Assembly: GCA_934757945.1 (NCBI GenBank)
Contig: CAKVLT010000036.1
Location: 1 to 18,077, forward strand
From: an uncultured Bulleidia sp.
GTDB taxonomy: Bacteria; Bacillota_I; Bacilli_A; Erysipelotrichales; Erysipelotrichaceae
Reading direction: 5' to 3'
Length of the DNA: 18,077 bases
Below, one piece after another: positions 8,287 to 16,020 of the stretch (positions within the stretch are counted from its first letter, which is position 1; each line of letters begins with the position of its first letter). The position numbers and the translations under genes were made by a program. Below the pieces are notes generated by a model. The model was not told the DNA's origin. It searched no databases and saw only the letters and a list, made by a program, of their open reading frames with translations.

Positions 8287-9150
8287 TTAATAATTCATAC
8301 ATATTTCCTCAATATTACAGACAGAATGTTCTCTAGCCAGGCATAAAGTTTGATTGGATAAGTCATAGTAATACAGATGATTGGATAAGAAGTCACTATC
8401 CTCTACGATTTCTTCATTAGTACTTAGAATAGTACTCTCTACTCCTTCTATATCTTCCAGAGTCAGATTATCTTTTAAAAGAATAAGTTCATGTACAGAA
8501 GAAGGTATTACATAGAAGTTACCCTGCATCTTTTCTGCTAATTTCTGTTGTGCTTCTTTATACCATAAAGCTGCAGCTCCATAACATCTTTCTTCATTAG
8601 TTAATACCATGGAACCATACATTAAAGAATCTTCAGAGATTTCTGTTTCTATGACATCTCCAAAAGGAATCAAAGAAACAGAATTCTCTATAGCCTGTTC
8701 ATGTAGCTGTTCTTCACTGATAGAATACTCTTTTAACATTTCATAGGTAATATGTTCCCTGACTGTTTTACCATTCATCGGATGAAGCTTTATCACATAG
8801 ATTAATGCCAGATCCTCCACATTTCTATGTGGTCCTCTTTCCACTTTCTGTTTATGCTTTTCAGCATTTACCACTGCTATGGTGATATCCTTGCGGATAT
8901 CTTCATAGTTTTTTAGTTTCCCTGTATTTTTAAAAAAATACTTTACAAGTGTATCTACCTGATCTGCCATTTCTTCCATGGTTACACCGGTGTTGTAATA
9001 GGCATACAGCTGATCAAGGTACAGATGGCATACCTTATCAATAATCAACAGTGGTCTTTCCTGTTGTGTATCTACAATGCATGCATAGGCAGGATATCTT
9101 GCTTTCACAGTATCCAGCAAGTCGTAAGTGAATGTGTCCAGGTTCATCAT
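8287..9150 (-). CDS. DUF5688 family protein, function unknown
   Basis: The 287-residue protein is soluble-looking, with no signal peptide or membrane segment. I place it in DUF5688 from its recognisable layout: LALIYVIKL near 114-122, a middle LIPFGDVIETE (160-170), VLTNEERCYGAAALWY (182-197), YVIPSSVHELILL (213-225) and a C-terminal SNHLYYYDLSNQTLCLA (256-272). DUF5688 proteins are common in gut Clostridia and relatives, often in several copies per genome, and no activity is known to me. AAAGGAG stands 9 bases before the first of two adjacent ATG codons, which is why I use the first. It has its own terminator, so a functional link to the downstream helicase gene is not shown by the layout. 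Confidence 0.8.
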   Translation of the reverse strand: MMNLDTFTYDLLDTVKARYPAYACIVDTQQERPLLIIDKVCHLYLDQLYAYYNTGVTMEEMADQVDTLVKYFFKNTGKLKNYEDIRKDITIAVVNAEKHKQKVERGPHRNVEDLALIYVIKLHPMNGKTVREHITYEMLKEYSISEEQLHEQAIENSVSLIPFGDVIETEISEDSLMYGSMVLTNEERCYGAAALWYKEAQQKLAEKMQGNFYVIPSSVHELILLKDNLTLEDIEGVESTILSTNEEIVEDSDFLSNHLYYYDLSNQTLCLAREHSVCNIEEICMNY

Positions 9151-9176
9151 AATTTTCTTCTCCTTTGTTATGAGCG

Positions 9177-9201
9177 AAAGAAAAGATCTGTATCTCAGAT
9201 C
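9177..9201 (-). terminator. Hairpin plus T tract between DUF454 and DUF5688 genes
   Basis: Read leftward, GATCTG, a 5-base loop and CAGATC (9185-9201) are followed by TTTTCTTT. It could be the terminator of the DUF454 gene. It lies 27 bases before the DUF5688 start, just downstream of a possible promoter, so it could instead be a leader hairpin of DUF5688. The 6-bp stem is short, so either role is tentative. Confidence 0.4.
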
Positions 9202-9206
9202 CTTCT

Positions 9207-9233
9207 ACTATATATATTCACTTTTTTATACAA
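9207..9233 (-). promoter_or_regulatory. Possible promoter of the DUF5688 gene
   Basis: Leftward TTGTAT (9228-9233) and TATAGT (9207-9212) are 15 bases apart, shorter than the ideal 17. The stretch is very AT rich, so chance matches are likely. It is the best candidate in the 106 bases between the DUF454 stop and the DUF5688 start. Confidence 0.3.
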
Positions 9234-9256
9234 TTATTTTTGTTTTCTTTTGTTTT

Positions 9257-9631
9257 TTACTCAGTAATTGTCTTTACTTTAAAAGTAAAATACAGAATAT
9301 GCAATATCCACACACATCCAAGTACCATACACCCTGTAAATATTCCTTTTATACTCATCAGTATGCATCCTATACTCATCAGTAATGTCACACTACACAT
9401 AATACGTATTTTAGCCTTTCTGCTCATTCCTTTACCTTCCACATAGTCTTCCAGATTATCTTTATATAGCTTTGTATTTTTAAACCATGTTTCAAGTCAT
9501 TGAGAAGATCTTGCAAAACAATACGCTGCCAGTAACAGAAATGGCACAGTTGGCAAGATTGGCAAAACAGCCCCCACAGCTCCTAAAGTAACAGAAAAAC
9601 ATCCCAGAATAACATACAGTACTTTTTTCAT
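9257..9631 (-). pseudogene. DUF454 (YbaN-like) inner membrane protein gene with an in-frame TGA
   Basis: Reading from the ATG at 9629-9631, one uninterrupted frame of 125 codons encodes a YbaN-type protein except for a TGA at codon 45 (9497-9499). The N-terminal part (two hydrophobic stretches, ending LLLAAYCFARSSQ) and the part after the stop (LETWFKNTKLYKDNLEDYVE, then SRKAKIRI and two more membrane segments) join without any shift. In YbaN proteins the residue after CFARSS(x) is usually arginine, so one change from CGA or AGA explains the stop. Total length equals the roughly 125 residues of E. coli YbaN. AGAGGG precedes the start. Either the gene is broken, giving a 44-residue peptide and possibly a 61-residue C-terminal piece from the ATG at 9440-9442, or the stop is read through. 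The role of the family is unclear. Confidence 0.85.
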
Positions 9632-9640
9632 TCATAGCCC

Positions 9641-9701
9641 TCTAATAGTTAGAATTCACTAACAAGTAGTGATAAAAGCAGCTGTTTCTAATAGTTAGAA
9701 A
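9641..9701. repeat. Two copies of the palindromic motif TCTAATAGTTAGAA
   Basis: The 14-base motif occurs at 9641-9654 and again at 9688-9701, 47 bases apart. Each copy is itself an inverted repeat around TAG (CTAA-TAG-TTAG). The first copy lies directly before the DUF454 ribosome binding site, and the second forms the top of the glycosidase hairpin. The spacing and symmetry would suit a dimeric repressor of the MarR or TetR kind, but no such regulator is seen here. The rest of the 119-base gap holds nothing I recognise. Confidence 0.5.
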
Positions 9702-9706
9702 CAGCT
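9680..9706 (-). terminator. Strong hairpin after the rhamnosidase-like gene
   Basis: AGCTGTTTCTAA (9680-9691) and TTAGAAACAGCT (9695-9706) form a perfect 12-bp stem with a 3-base loop. Read leftward it is followed by GCTTTTATC, a weak T tract. It lies 45 bases past the stop of the rhamnosidase-like gene and is its likely terminator, though it also contains one copy of the palindromic repeat and may act as a protein site. Confidence 0.5.
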
Positions 9707-9750
9707 AACCGATGTGATATTACTGAATTCAAAGACAGTTGTCACTACAC

Positions 9751-11307
9751 TTAGAGTATATATTTACGTATCAGATACACAGGTGTACAACTCCATGCAT
9801 GACAATAACTGTTGATCATGGCACTGCCATAAGGGGAATAGTCAGGATGATCTGGATCAAAAGCTTCAAAGAAAGTATCTCCTCCAAGATCTATCATCTT
9901 TCCCCAGTAAGATTTCATTAAAGTGACAGCTTCCTCTTTCATACCTGATACAAATAAAGCTTCTGTAATATGGTGATACATGTATGGTGTCGCAACGCCT
10001 TGTACAGGGAAAAATCTTTTTACAGCTTCCTGCATAATGGCATGATTTTCCTCTTTGGTAAAAGTGGAGGATAATACCATCCAAACCTGGGTAGCAAGAT
10101 TGATTTCTTTTGAATAACAACGTATGACATGTTCCTTTTGATCATACAGATGTGTACGTATTTCATCTTCCATCTTGTGCAGCACAGAGACATACCGTTC
10201 CACATCCTGTTCCATCTGCTTTCCAAGAGATATTAACTGACGTAAGGCATAGATGGTAACAGCACTGCCACAGACTTCTTTATCAAAGGTATCTGCCCAG
10301 TCCACAAAAACAGGGAATTCTTTCTGCATATGAAATCTTCCTGTATCATCTACACATTGTAAGCAAGCATCCATATCTTCTGTAAGTACAGGATAAATTG
10401 TCTTTAAAAATGCGATATCCTTTGTTTCATGAACGTAATCATAAACAGTACTGATTAAAAACAAACTGTAATCATACAGAAAAGTGTCATCTGGAATATA
10501 TGCAGGTTTTACAAACACATTGGCAGGAATTCTTCCATCTTTACACCTCATACCACAGAACAGAGCAATACACCGTTTGACAATATCTGTTTTTCTGTAG
10601 CTGGCATAATTACTTAACGCCTGTAATCTTAAATCTCCCAGCCACAATCTTCTGTCTCTTTTAGGTCCGTCTTCAAAAACATCCTGCATGCATTCATGCA
10701 AGGTATGAAGACCTGTTGCATAAATTTTCTGTAACTGTACATCTTCCATACATGGTATCTCTGCTTCTTTTGCACTGCTTATGGCATCCGCAACAGGATG
10801 AGAAAATACTACTTTCCATTTAGGAGAAGTATCCAGAACATCTATTCTTACATAACGGAAACTGTATCTTCTTTCCAATTGTAACGTACATGGCAACACA
10901 TCTTTATGGATACGTTCTTCCTGAAACCAGGAAGAACTTAACCATCCCTCATAGGTACTGCTGTCTTCTTCTATTTCACATGCCATCTCACAAAACTTCA
11001 CAGCAATATACAGTGGGGCATCCACAGGAGATCCAATACTGGTTATATCTATAGAAAAAGTACCTGTAATATGTTCACCAAAATAAAGTATCAGACTGTC
11101 CCCTTTACCATATGCACGTGTCCAGTCTGTTTCCACCTGCTGTACACCCCATCCTCCAAGTTTGTCAGGATCTTTCACACACTTTACAAAATGTACTTTT
11201 GTTTTAGGGGTATGAAACAATTCCGGTGTATTGTCATCCGCTATTTTTAATATTTCTTCATTATGATCAAACTGTAAATCATGATGTATCTGAAAAGAAA
11301 AGCTCAT
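9751..11307 (-). CDS. Alpha-L-rhamnosidase-like (GH78-related) glycosidase
   Basis: The 518-residue protein has a beta-rich N-terminal part (about 1-185) and an all-helical (alpha/alpha)6 barrel-like part after it. EDGPKRDRRLWLGD (212-225), WADTFD (337-342), GGDTFFEAFD (475-484) and CHAWSCTPVYL (502-512) match the signature regions of GH78 and its relatives, which cleave terminal L-rhamnose or similar sugars. The glutamate of DTFFEAF (E481) and the histidine of CHAWS (H503) are kept. The usual acidic residue after RD in the first motif is arginine here, so specificity or even activity is uncertain. There is no signal peptide, so it should act in the cytoplasm on imported oligosaccharides. It is shorter than typical GH78 enzymes (often 700-1000) and lacks extra carbohydrate-binding domains. 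AAGAGGT lies 7 bases before the ATG. No transporter or sugar kinase is nearby. Confidence 0.8.
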   Translation of the reverse strand: MSFSFQIHHDLQFDHNEEILKIADDNTPELFHTPKTKVHFVKCVKDPDKLGGWGVQQVETDWTRAYGKGDSLILYFGEHITGTFSIDITSIGSPVDAPLYIAVKFCEMACEIEEDSSTYEGWLSSSWFQEERIHKDVLPCTLQLERRYSFRYVRIDVLDTSPKWKVVFSHPVADAISSAKEAEIPCMEDVQLQKIYATGLHTLHECMQDVFEDGPKRDRRLWLGDLRLQALSNYASYRKTDIVKRCIALFCGMRCKDGRIPANVFVKPAYIPDDTFLYDYSLFLISTVYDYVHETKDIAFLKTIYPVLTEDMDACLQCVDDTGRFHMQKEFPVFVDWADTFDKEVCGSAVTIYALRQLISLGKQMEQDVERYVSVLHKMEDEIRTHLYDQKEHVIRCYSKEINLATQVWMVLSSTFTKEENHAIMQEAVKRFFPVQGVATPYMYHHITEALFVSGMKEEAVTLMKSYWGKMIDLGGDTFFEAFDPDHPDYSPYGSAMINSYCHAWSCTPVYLIRKYIL

Positions 11308-11381
11308 AGTATTACCTCTTATTGAATATAGTCTTAGTCTTATTGTATACCTGATAAAATGAAACTTTGTGACAACCCTTA

Positions 11382-11405
11382 TACATACAATATCAATTGT
11401 ATGTA
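11382..11405. promoter_or_regulatory. Perfect 10-bp inverted repeat, candidate operator between divergent genes
   Basis: TACATACAAT (11382-11391) and ATTGTATGTA (11396-11405) are perfect inverted copies around ATCA. The element lies in the 176-base gap between the rhamnosidase-like gene and cardiolipin synthase. A TATAAT at 11428-11433 could be the -10 of the cardiolipin synthase gene but lacks a clear -35. On the other strand a TATACAAT near 11343-11350 could serve the glycosidase. The repeat sits upstream of both, as an operator or activator site might. Confidence 0.4.
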
Positions 11406-11483
11406 ATAGTTTTACAAAATAGAGGATTATAATGTATGTACTCCGGGCTTTAGTGCATAGCAGAAGAAAGGCAGTGAATCTAT

Positions 11484-12995
11484 ATGAAATTAAGAATATG
11501 GGCTGGAAGAATCATTCCTATGGTCATAGTGGTAATTGGTGAAATATACTTATACACTTTGTTATTTAAATGGATGACGTCTTCCTTTGTTTTCATTGAA
11601 ATAGCATTACATATATTATCTATCCTGATTGTATTGAATATTCTTCGTACAAGCAGACATTTATCTTCTGATCTGATGTGGATTATCCTGATTATGTTAT
11701 TTCCGGTATTTGGAACCTTTGTGTATGTACTTATAACTTTAAGTCTGCTCTTTGGAAAAACTTTCCGTAATATTATCCAGGAACAGCATAAAGCCAGTAA
11801 ATATTATCTTCAGGACAATGAAGTGATTGAAGAAATACGTAAAATGAATCCAGATTATGTTTCTCAGCTGGCCTTTTTACATCATGAAGGATATCCCTTC
11901 TACAGAAATACAGGCTTCTCCTACCATGCTCCATGTGAAAATGGTTTTGATAAGATGTTAGAAGAATTACGCAAAGCAGAAAAATATATCTTCATGGAAT
12001 ATTTCATCGTAGAAGAAGGTGAAATGTGGAATTCCATCCTTTCCATACTGGAAGAAAAAGTACAACAGGGAGTGGAAGTAAGAGTGATGTATGATGATAT
12101 GGGCTCTTTACATACTCTTCCTGCTTCTTATACAAGACAGTTGGAGAAAAAAGGTATCAAAGCAGTTTCCTTTAACCGTATTTCACCGATTATCAACACT
12201 ATCATGAATCACAGAAAAATCCTTGTGATAGACGGCAAGGTTGCTTTCACTGGCGGAGCCAACCTTGCGGATGAATACATTAACAAAAAAGTAAAACATG
12301 GTCACTGGATGGATAACATTGTCTGTATCAAAGGAAAAGCTGTCTCTTCCTTACTGGTCATGTTTCTGACAAACTGGAATGCCTTAAGACATGAAGATGA
12401 AGACTATACAGTCTTCAAAAACACTGAACCTGTAGATGAAACTGACTTTGACGGGTATATTGCCCCATATGCAGAAACGCCTCTGGATGAAGAACTGACG
12501 GGCCAGTCTGTCTATGAAGATATCCTGAACAGTGCCAACAACTATGTCTATATCATGACCCCATATCTCATCATAGATTCGGAAATGGTCAACACCCTCA
12601 TACATACCGCTAAAAAAGGTGTGGATGTACGCATTATCATGCCTGGAATTGCCGATAAGAAAATCATTCATGACATCGGCTCCTCCTATTACGAACAACT
12701 TATAAAAGGTGGAGTAAAAATCTATGAATATATTCCAGGGTTTGTACATTCCAAAGTCTTTATTTCCGACGATACTGTTGCGACAGTGGGCACAATCAAT
12801 CTGGATTACCGTTCTTTATATCTGCATTTTGAAAATGGTATCCTGCTGTATACATCCAGATCCATTCAGGATATAAAACAGAATTTTGAAGACACGTTAT
12901 CCAGATGTAAGCAGATTCAATTAAAAGACACACATGTACCACTTATCAAGAGTTTCTTCTTAAGTGTTATCCGTATCTTTTCACCAATGTTATAA
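11484..12995 (+). CDS. cls: Cardiolipin synthase, phospholipase D type
   Basis: Cls condenses two phosphatidylglycerol molecules to cardiolipin and glycerol at the inner membrane. The 503-residue protein has N-terminal membrane segments (about 9-29, 34-54 and 64-90), then two PLD domains. The first HKD motif is HRKILVID (H243, K245, D250) with GGAN after it; the second is HSKVFISD (H422, K424, D429) with GTINLDYRS. Length and order are those of bacterial ClsA-type enzymes. The ATG at 11484 has a modest ribosome binding site (AAAGG, 12 bases away). The gene stands alone, divergent from the glycosidase and convergent with the HD-MBL gene. Confidence 0.95.
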   Translation: MKLRIWAGRIIPMVIVVIGEIYLYTLLFKWMTSSFVFIEIALHILSILIVLNILRTSRHLSSDLMWIILIMLFPVFGTFVYVLITLSLLFGKTFRNIIQEQHKASKYYLQDNEVIEEIRKMNPDYVSQLAFLHHEGYPFYRNTGFSYHAPCENGFDKMLEELRKAEKYIFMEYFIVEEGEMWNSILSILEEKVQQGVEVRVMYDDMGSLHTLPASYTRQLEKKGIKAVSFNRISPIINTIMNHRKILVIDGKVAFTGGANLADEYINKKVKHGHWMDNIVCIKGKAVSSLLVMFLTNWNALRHEDEDYTVFKNTEPVDETDFDGYIAPYAETPLDEELTGQSVYEDILNSANNYVYIMTPYLIIDSEMVNTLIHTAKKGVDVRIIMPGIADKKIIHDIGSSYYEQLIKGGVKIYEYIPGFVHSKVFISDDTVATVGTINLDYRSLYLHFENGILLYTSRSIQDIKQNFEDTLSRCKQIQLKDTHVPLIKSFFLSVIRIFSPML

Positions 12996-12998
12996 GAA

Positions 12999-13031
12999 AT
13001 ATGGTCACCCTCAGGATGACCATATGTTTTT
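12999..13031. terminator. Shared terminator between cls and the HD-MBL gene
   Basis: ATATGGTCA (12999-13007) and TGACCATAT (13017-13025) form a 9-bp stem, with further CC/GG pairing in the loop. Rightward it is followed by GTTTTT, and leftward by TTTCTTA. It lies 3 bases past the cls stop and its T tract runs into the stop codon of the convergent HD-MBL gene, so it probably ends transcription from both sides. Confidence 0.75.
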
Positions 13032-14490
13032 ATTTACAGAACTGATGCAGAATCTGTTTGGTAGTACAAATCTTTGCCTTTTTATCCGGAAGAAACAGAA
13101 AAATATCGTCTTTGTTTCCTCTTTCTTTATACGGCACCCATTGTGTTTGAATATCCTTCAATCCATGAATGACTTCTTTCATATCTTCAAGATACTTTGT
13201 ATCTATTTCTTCACAGCGTAATGAATCTTCTTTGAGAAACTGCTGATATCTGTGTCCTGCAAGAACTCTGTATCCTTTTGCCCTGTCCAGAACACTTTGA
13301 ATTGAGTGTTCCAGTACGTATAATGGATTGCTTTCTTCATTCCAAAACAGCCATACATACCCTGAACCAAAGGCATCTGAAGTAAATACACACTGATGTA
13401 CATCATCCACAAGACTGCTGCTGCCTGCTGTATGTCCTGGGGTCTCTAAAACCGTATAGGATTTACCACTTGCTTCAACGGTATCTCCATCCTGTACAAA
13501 TACAACCTTATCTTTTAAGGTTGCTAAAGCACTGACACCGTTTAAGAATAGCTCTGCATCATCCACATACTCTTTTCTGGAAATGTAGATATGGTGGATA
13601 TCTGTATTTTCAAACAGATGTGCATCCTGGAATATACCTGTATGGTCCCTATGAGAATGACTGATAAAGAACGATACTTTTTTAGAATATGTCAGTTCTT
13701 CCAGAACATACTGCAGTTCTTTTTCCTGCACAGAGCCTGGCTGTACAGGATTACCACCATCAATCCATAAACCTTCTTTTTCCCCATCAATGTAATACAT
13801 AGAGGAAGGTGTAGTATTGAAAGGATCTTCAATGTGATAAATATCTTTCTGTAATTCTTCTATATGCAATGTTTTCAATGTAACGGTTTTTATTTTCTTC
13901 AATGTTTTTAAGAAGGCACTGCCCTGTTTTCTTTCTTCTTCTATTTTTCGATTAGATTCTTTACGCACAGTATTTCTTAAATGTTGTAAATACGGAATGT
14001 CTTTTACAACCTCATTCCCATACTCTCTTTGTAAGCCATATTCCAAAGGTAACCAGGTAGAGATGTCACTTTCATTATGAGAAATCAAAGCTTCCAGTTT
14101 ATCCAAAGACTTATACACTCTGGATTCTAAAGTTTCCTGAGCTTCCATTTCCGTATACAGATTCTTTAAGGCAGCTCTGTAAGGCTCACTGATGGAATTC
14201 ACCCATGTACTTAAAACAGATTCTTCATTTTTTTCATCTTGCGTGCTTTTCACAAAGGTCGGAATATCTCCTGTAAAAGCTTCACCAAGATCATGAATCA
14301 GACACATTTCATATATTTTTTTAAAATCCAGCTGGTCAAACTCATCCTGCATAAAGAAAGCCATTATGGTCATTCTCCAGCTGTGTTCCGCAACACTTTC
14401 TATTCTTCCGTTGGACAATACACAATGTCTTGTGTTTTCCTTCAGTTTCTCGCAAACCTTCAGTATTTCTAACAGTTCCGTATCTCTCAT
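13030..14490 (-). CDS. HD-domain phosphohydrolase fused to a metallo-beta-lactamase-fold hydrolase
   Basis: Two metal-dependent hydrolase domains share one 486-residue chain. Residues 1-190 are an HD domain of the YfbR/HDDC2 5'-deoxynucleotidase type: AEHSWRM (H36), LIHDLGEAFTGDIPTFVK (H66, D67) and SLDKLEAL (D130), a full metal set. Residues about 205-420 are a metallo-beta-lactamase fold with HSHRDH (H278, H280, D282, H283), ETPGHTAGS (H353), TSDAFGSG (D372) and AGHRY (H413), all expected ligands. A lysine-rich stretch (about 180-205) links them. The HD relatives remove phosphate from deoxynucleoside monophosphates; the MBL substrate is unknown. Both active sites look intact, so the protein may catalyse consecutive steps. 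The gene is monocistronic, with a good promoter upstream. AAAGGA lies about 10 bases before the ATG. Confidence 0.85.
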   Translation of the reverse strand: MRDTELLEILKVCEKLKENTRHCVLSNGRIESVAEHSWRMTIMAFFMQDEFDQLDFKKIYEMCLIHDLGEAFTGDIPTFVKSTQDEKNEESVLSTWVNSISEPYRAALKNLYTEMEAQETLESRVYKSLDKLEALISHNESDISTWLPLEYGLQREYGNEVVKDIPYLQHLRNTVRKESNRKIEEERKQGSAFLKTLKKIKTVTLKTLHIEELQKDIYHIEDPFNTTPSSMYYIDGEKEGLWIDGGNPVQPGSVQEKELQYVLEELTYSKKVSFFISHSHRDHTGIFQDAHLFENTDIHHIYISRKEYVDDAELFLNGVSALATLKDKVVFVQDGDTVEASGKSYTVLETPGHTAGSSSLVDDVHQCVFTSDAFGSGYVWLFWNEESNPLYVLEHSIQSVLDRAKGYRVLAGHRYQQFLKEDSLRCEEIDTKYLEDMKEVIHGLKDIQTQWVPYKERGNKDDIFLFLPDKKAKICTTKQILHQFCK

Positions 14491-14519
14491 TTTTCCGGTT
14501 TCCTTTTTATTTCATGAGT

Positions 14520-14548
14520 ATTGTATCAATGCATTTTGTACTCTACAA
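14520..14548 (-). promoter_or_regulatory. Predicted sigma-A promoter of the HD-MBL gene
   Basis: Leftward TTGTAG (14543-14548) and TACAAT (14520-14525) are separated by 17 bases. Transcription would start near 14513, about 23 bases before the ATG, which leaves room for the ribosome binding site. It follows the terminator of the lipoprotein operon, so the gene is expected to be expressed independently. Confidence 0.6.
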
Positions 14549-14611
14549 GTGAAGTATCCGTGAACATTTCCGCTTGTCTCTTTATTCTCTGATTTACATC
14601 TTCTTTTCGAT

Positions 14612-14654
14612 AAAACAAAGAATCTGATACCTTTTCTTAATAGTATCAGATTCT
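14612..14654 (-). terminator. Intrinsic terminator of the regulator-lipoprotein operon
   Basis: AGAATCTGATAC (14619-14630) and GTATCAGATTCT (14643-14654) form a perfect 12-bp stem with a 12-base loop. Read leftward it is followed by TTGTTTTA. It begins 4 bases past the stop of the second lipoprotein gene and closes the operon. Confidence 0.8.
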
Positions 14655-14658
14655 GTCA

Positions 14659-16020
14659 TCACTGAATATGTACCACTTTATCTACAGGGTCTGCATATTG
14701 TGCATCTGTAATAGTGGTATATCTTGTACCATCATAATGATCCATAAACCCATTATCAATCTTAATGATTTCACCGGTCTGTGTATCCTGAATTCTTTCA
14801 TAGCCTAATGTGGCATCACTTTGTTTCTGAGAGAGAATATCCTGAGAAGCATTTCTGTTTTCCCAGGAGGACATAATCATATCCGATGTCTCATTGGCTA
14901 TTCTGCTAAGATTCTGAGAAGTTACTACCTGCTGATCACTTTGATTCATTGCAATACTTACAAACTCCGAAGAATACTCCAGACTGGAAAGACTCTTTTG
15001 TAATGTATCAGCCCAGTTCAAAAAATCATCTTTAGCTGCTGTTATATATCCTACAGAATACGCCATATAGTATCCTGTACCAAGTTCAATGGCAAAAGGA
15101 ACTACATCTGCGGTAAACATGCCTTCACCTTCTACTCCATCCTGTGTAAAGGTTGCACGAAGAATATCAGAAGAGACAGATACAGAACCCATCTGAGAAT
15201 GACCAGGGAAGCTTTCTAACACAGAAAAATTTTCAATGTGTGGCACATGTACAGAATCATAGACTTCATTTGCCTCCAGTGCTGTAACATATTGAGAGAA
15301 TACCTGGAAGATGCCTTCAGTAGATACATTGGTCAATACCGGACATAATCCATAGATTTCATTGTTTAAGCCAAACATATATTGTACGTTTTCATCAGGA
15401 AAGAACGGTTCTGCTTTAGGCATGAAAACAATCTGATTGATTGGTTTTCCCGGATCATACACTCTCAGCACATGAAACATACCTGCATAAGATGGGGCTT
15501 CTTCTACCACCCATCCCTGAGGAATATTCATGGTAAAATCCGCACAACTGTAAGGTACAAGATCTGACGAAGATGGTAGTTTAGTAACTTCCCAGGTATC
15601 TTCTACAGCTTTGTCATTCTTTTTGGAGGATGCATTTGAAGCTGTACCCTGTATTTTTTCAAAGTACATTTCTGTTGTTTCATCATAGACAGTTAAGAGG
15701 CTATCTTTGAGCACATACGTATCCGTACCTGTTTCAGTATGTATTTCTTTTGCATCCCAGGTTAATTCTGTACTTATGCCATCATACAACATGGTACCAG
15801 TACCATCTTCAAACAGTTCCAGAGTTATTCCAGCTCCTGCACTTTCAATATCCTGCTGTGTATAGGTATCTCCGTCATACTTCATACCTGTTAAAGTCCA
15901 GGTACCAGCAATAGAAACTTCTTTTCCACCTTTCTTACCACATCCTGTCAATACAGTTATGGTTACCATGCATACCACTATCCATGTACACAAGGTGTGC
16001 ATTGTTTTCTTTAATCCCAT
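14659..16020 (-). CDS. Secreted lipoprotein with N-terminal lipocalin-like domain
   Basis: The 453-residue protein has a signal peptide ending in the lipobox LTGC, so C27 should be lipidated and the protein anchored outside the cytoplasmic membrane. Residues about 37-122 (SIAGTWTLTGMKYDGDTYT, EDGTGTMLYDG, a final MYFEKI) resemble the small lipocalin-like beta domains seen in Firmicutes lipoproteins. A linker rich in N, S and K follows, then a second domain of about 300 residues starting FTMNIPQGW, which I cannot assign to a known activity. Its C-terminal part (ILSQKQSDATLGYERIQDT, near 394-412) recalls other Firmicutes lipoproteins of unknown role. It is the last gene of the operon, overlaps the previous gene by 10 bases and has a very strong ribosome binding site (GAGGAGGG). 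Confidence 0.75.
   Translation of the reverse strand: MGLKKTMHTLCTWIVVCMVTITVLTGCGKKGGKEVSIAGTWTLTGMKYDGDTYTQQDIESAGAGITLELFEDGTGTMLYDGISTELTWDAKEIHTETGTDTYVLKDSLLTVYDETTEMYFEKIQGTASNASSKKNDKAVEDTWEVTKLPSSSDLVPYSCADFTMNIPQGWVVEEAPSYAGMFHVLRVYDPGKPINQIVFMPKAEPFFPDENVQYMFGLNNEIYGLCPVLTNVSTEGIFQVFSQYVTALEANEVYDSVHVPHIENFSVLESFPGHSQMGSVSVSSDILRATFTQDGVEGEGMFTADVVPFAIELGTGYYMAYSVGYITAAKDDFLNWADTLQKSLSSLEYSSEFVSIAMNQSDQQVVTSQNLSRIANETSDMIMSSWENRNASQDILSQKQSDATLGYERIQDTQTGEIIKIDNGFMDHYDGTRYTTITDAQYADPVDKVVHIQ

Noticed and set aside
8287..9150. DUF5688 plus helicase as a two-gene defence system
   Set aside because: A strong terminator separates them and no known defence pairing of these families comes to mind.
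9025..9446. Several rightward open frames of 68-85 codons over the DUF5688/DUF454 region
   Set aside because: They are antisense to recognisable proteins, lack ribosome binding sites and have no family features.
9497..9499. UGA recoded as an amino acid, genome-wide or as selenocysteine
   Set aside because: hom, the kinase, asd and the second lipoprotein all end in TGA, no other gene here has an internal TGA, and the expected residue is arginine rather than cysteine.
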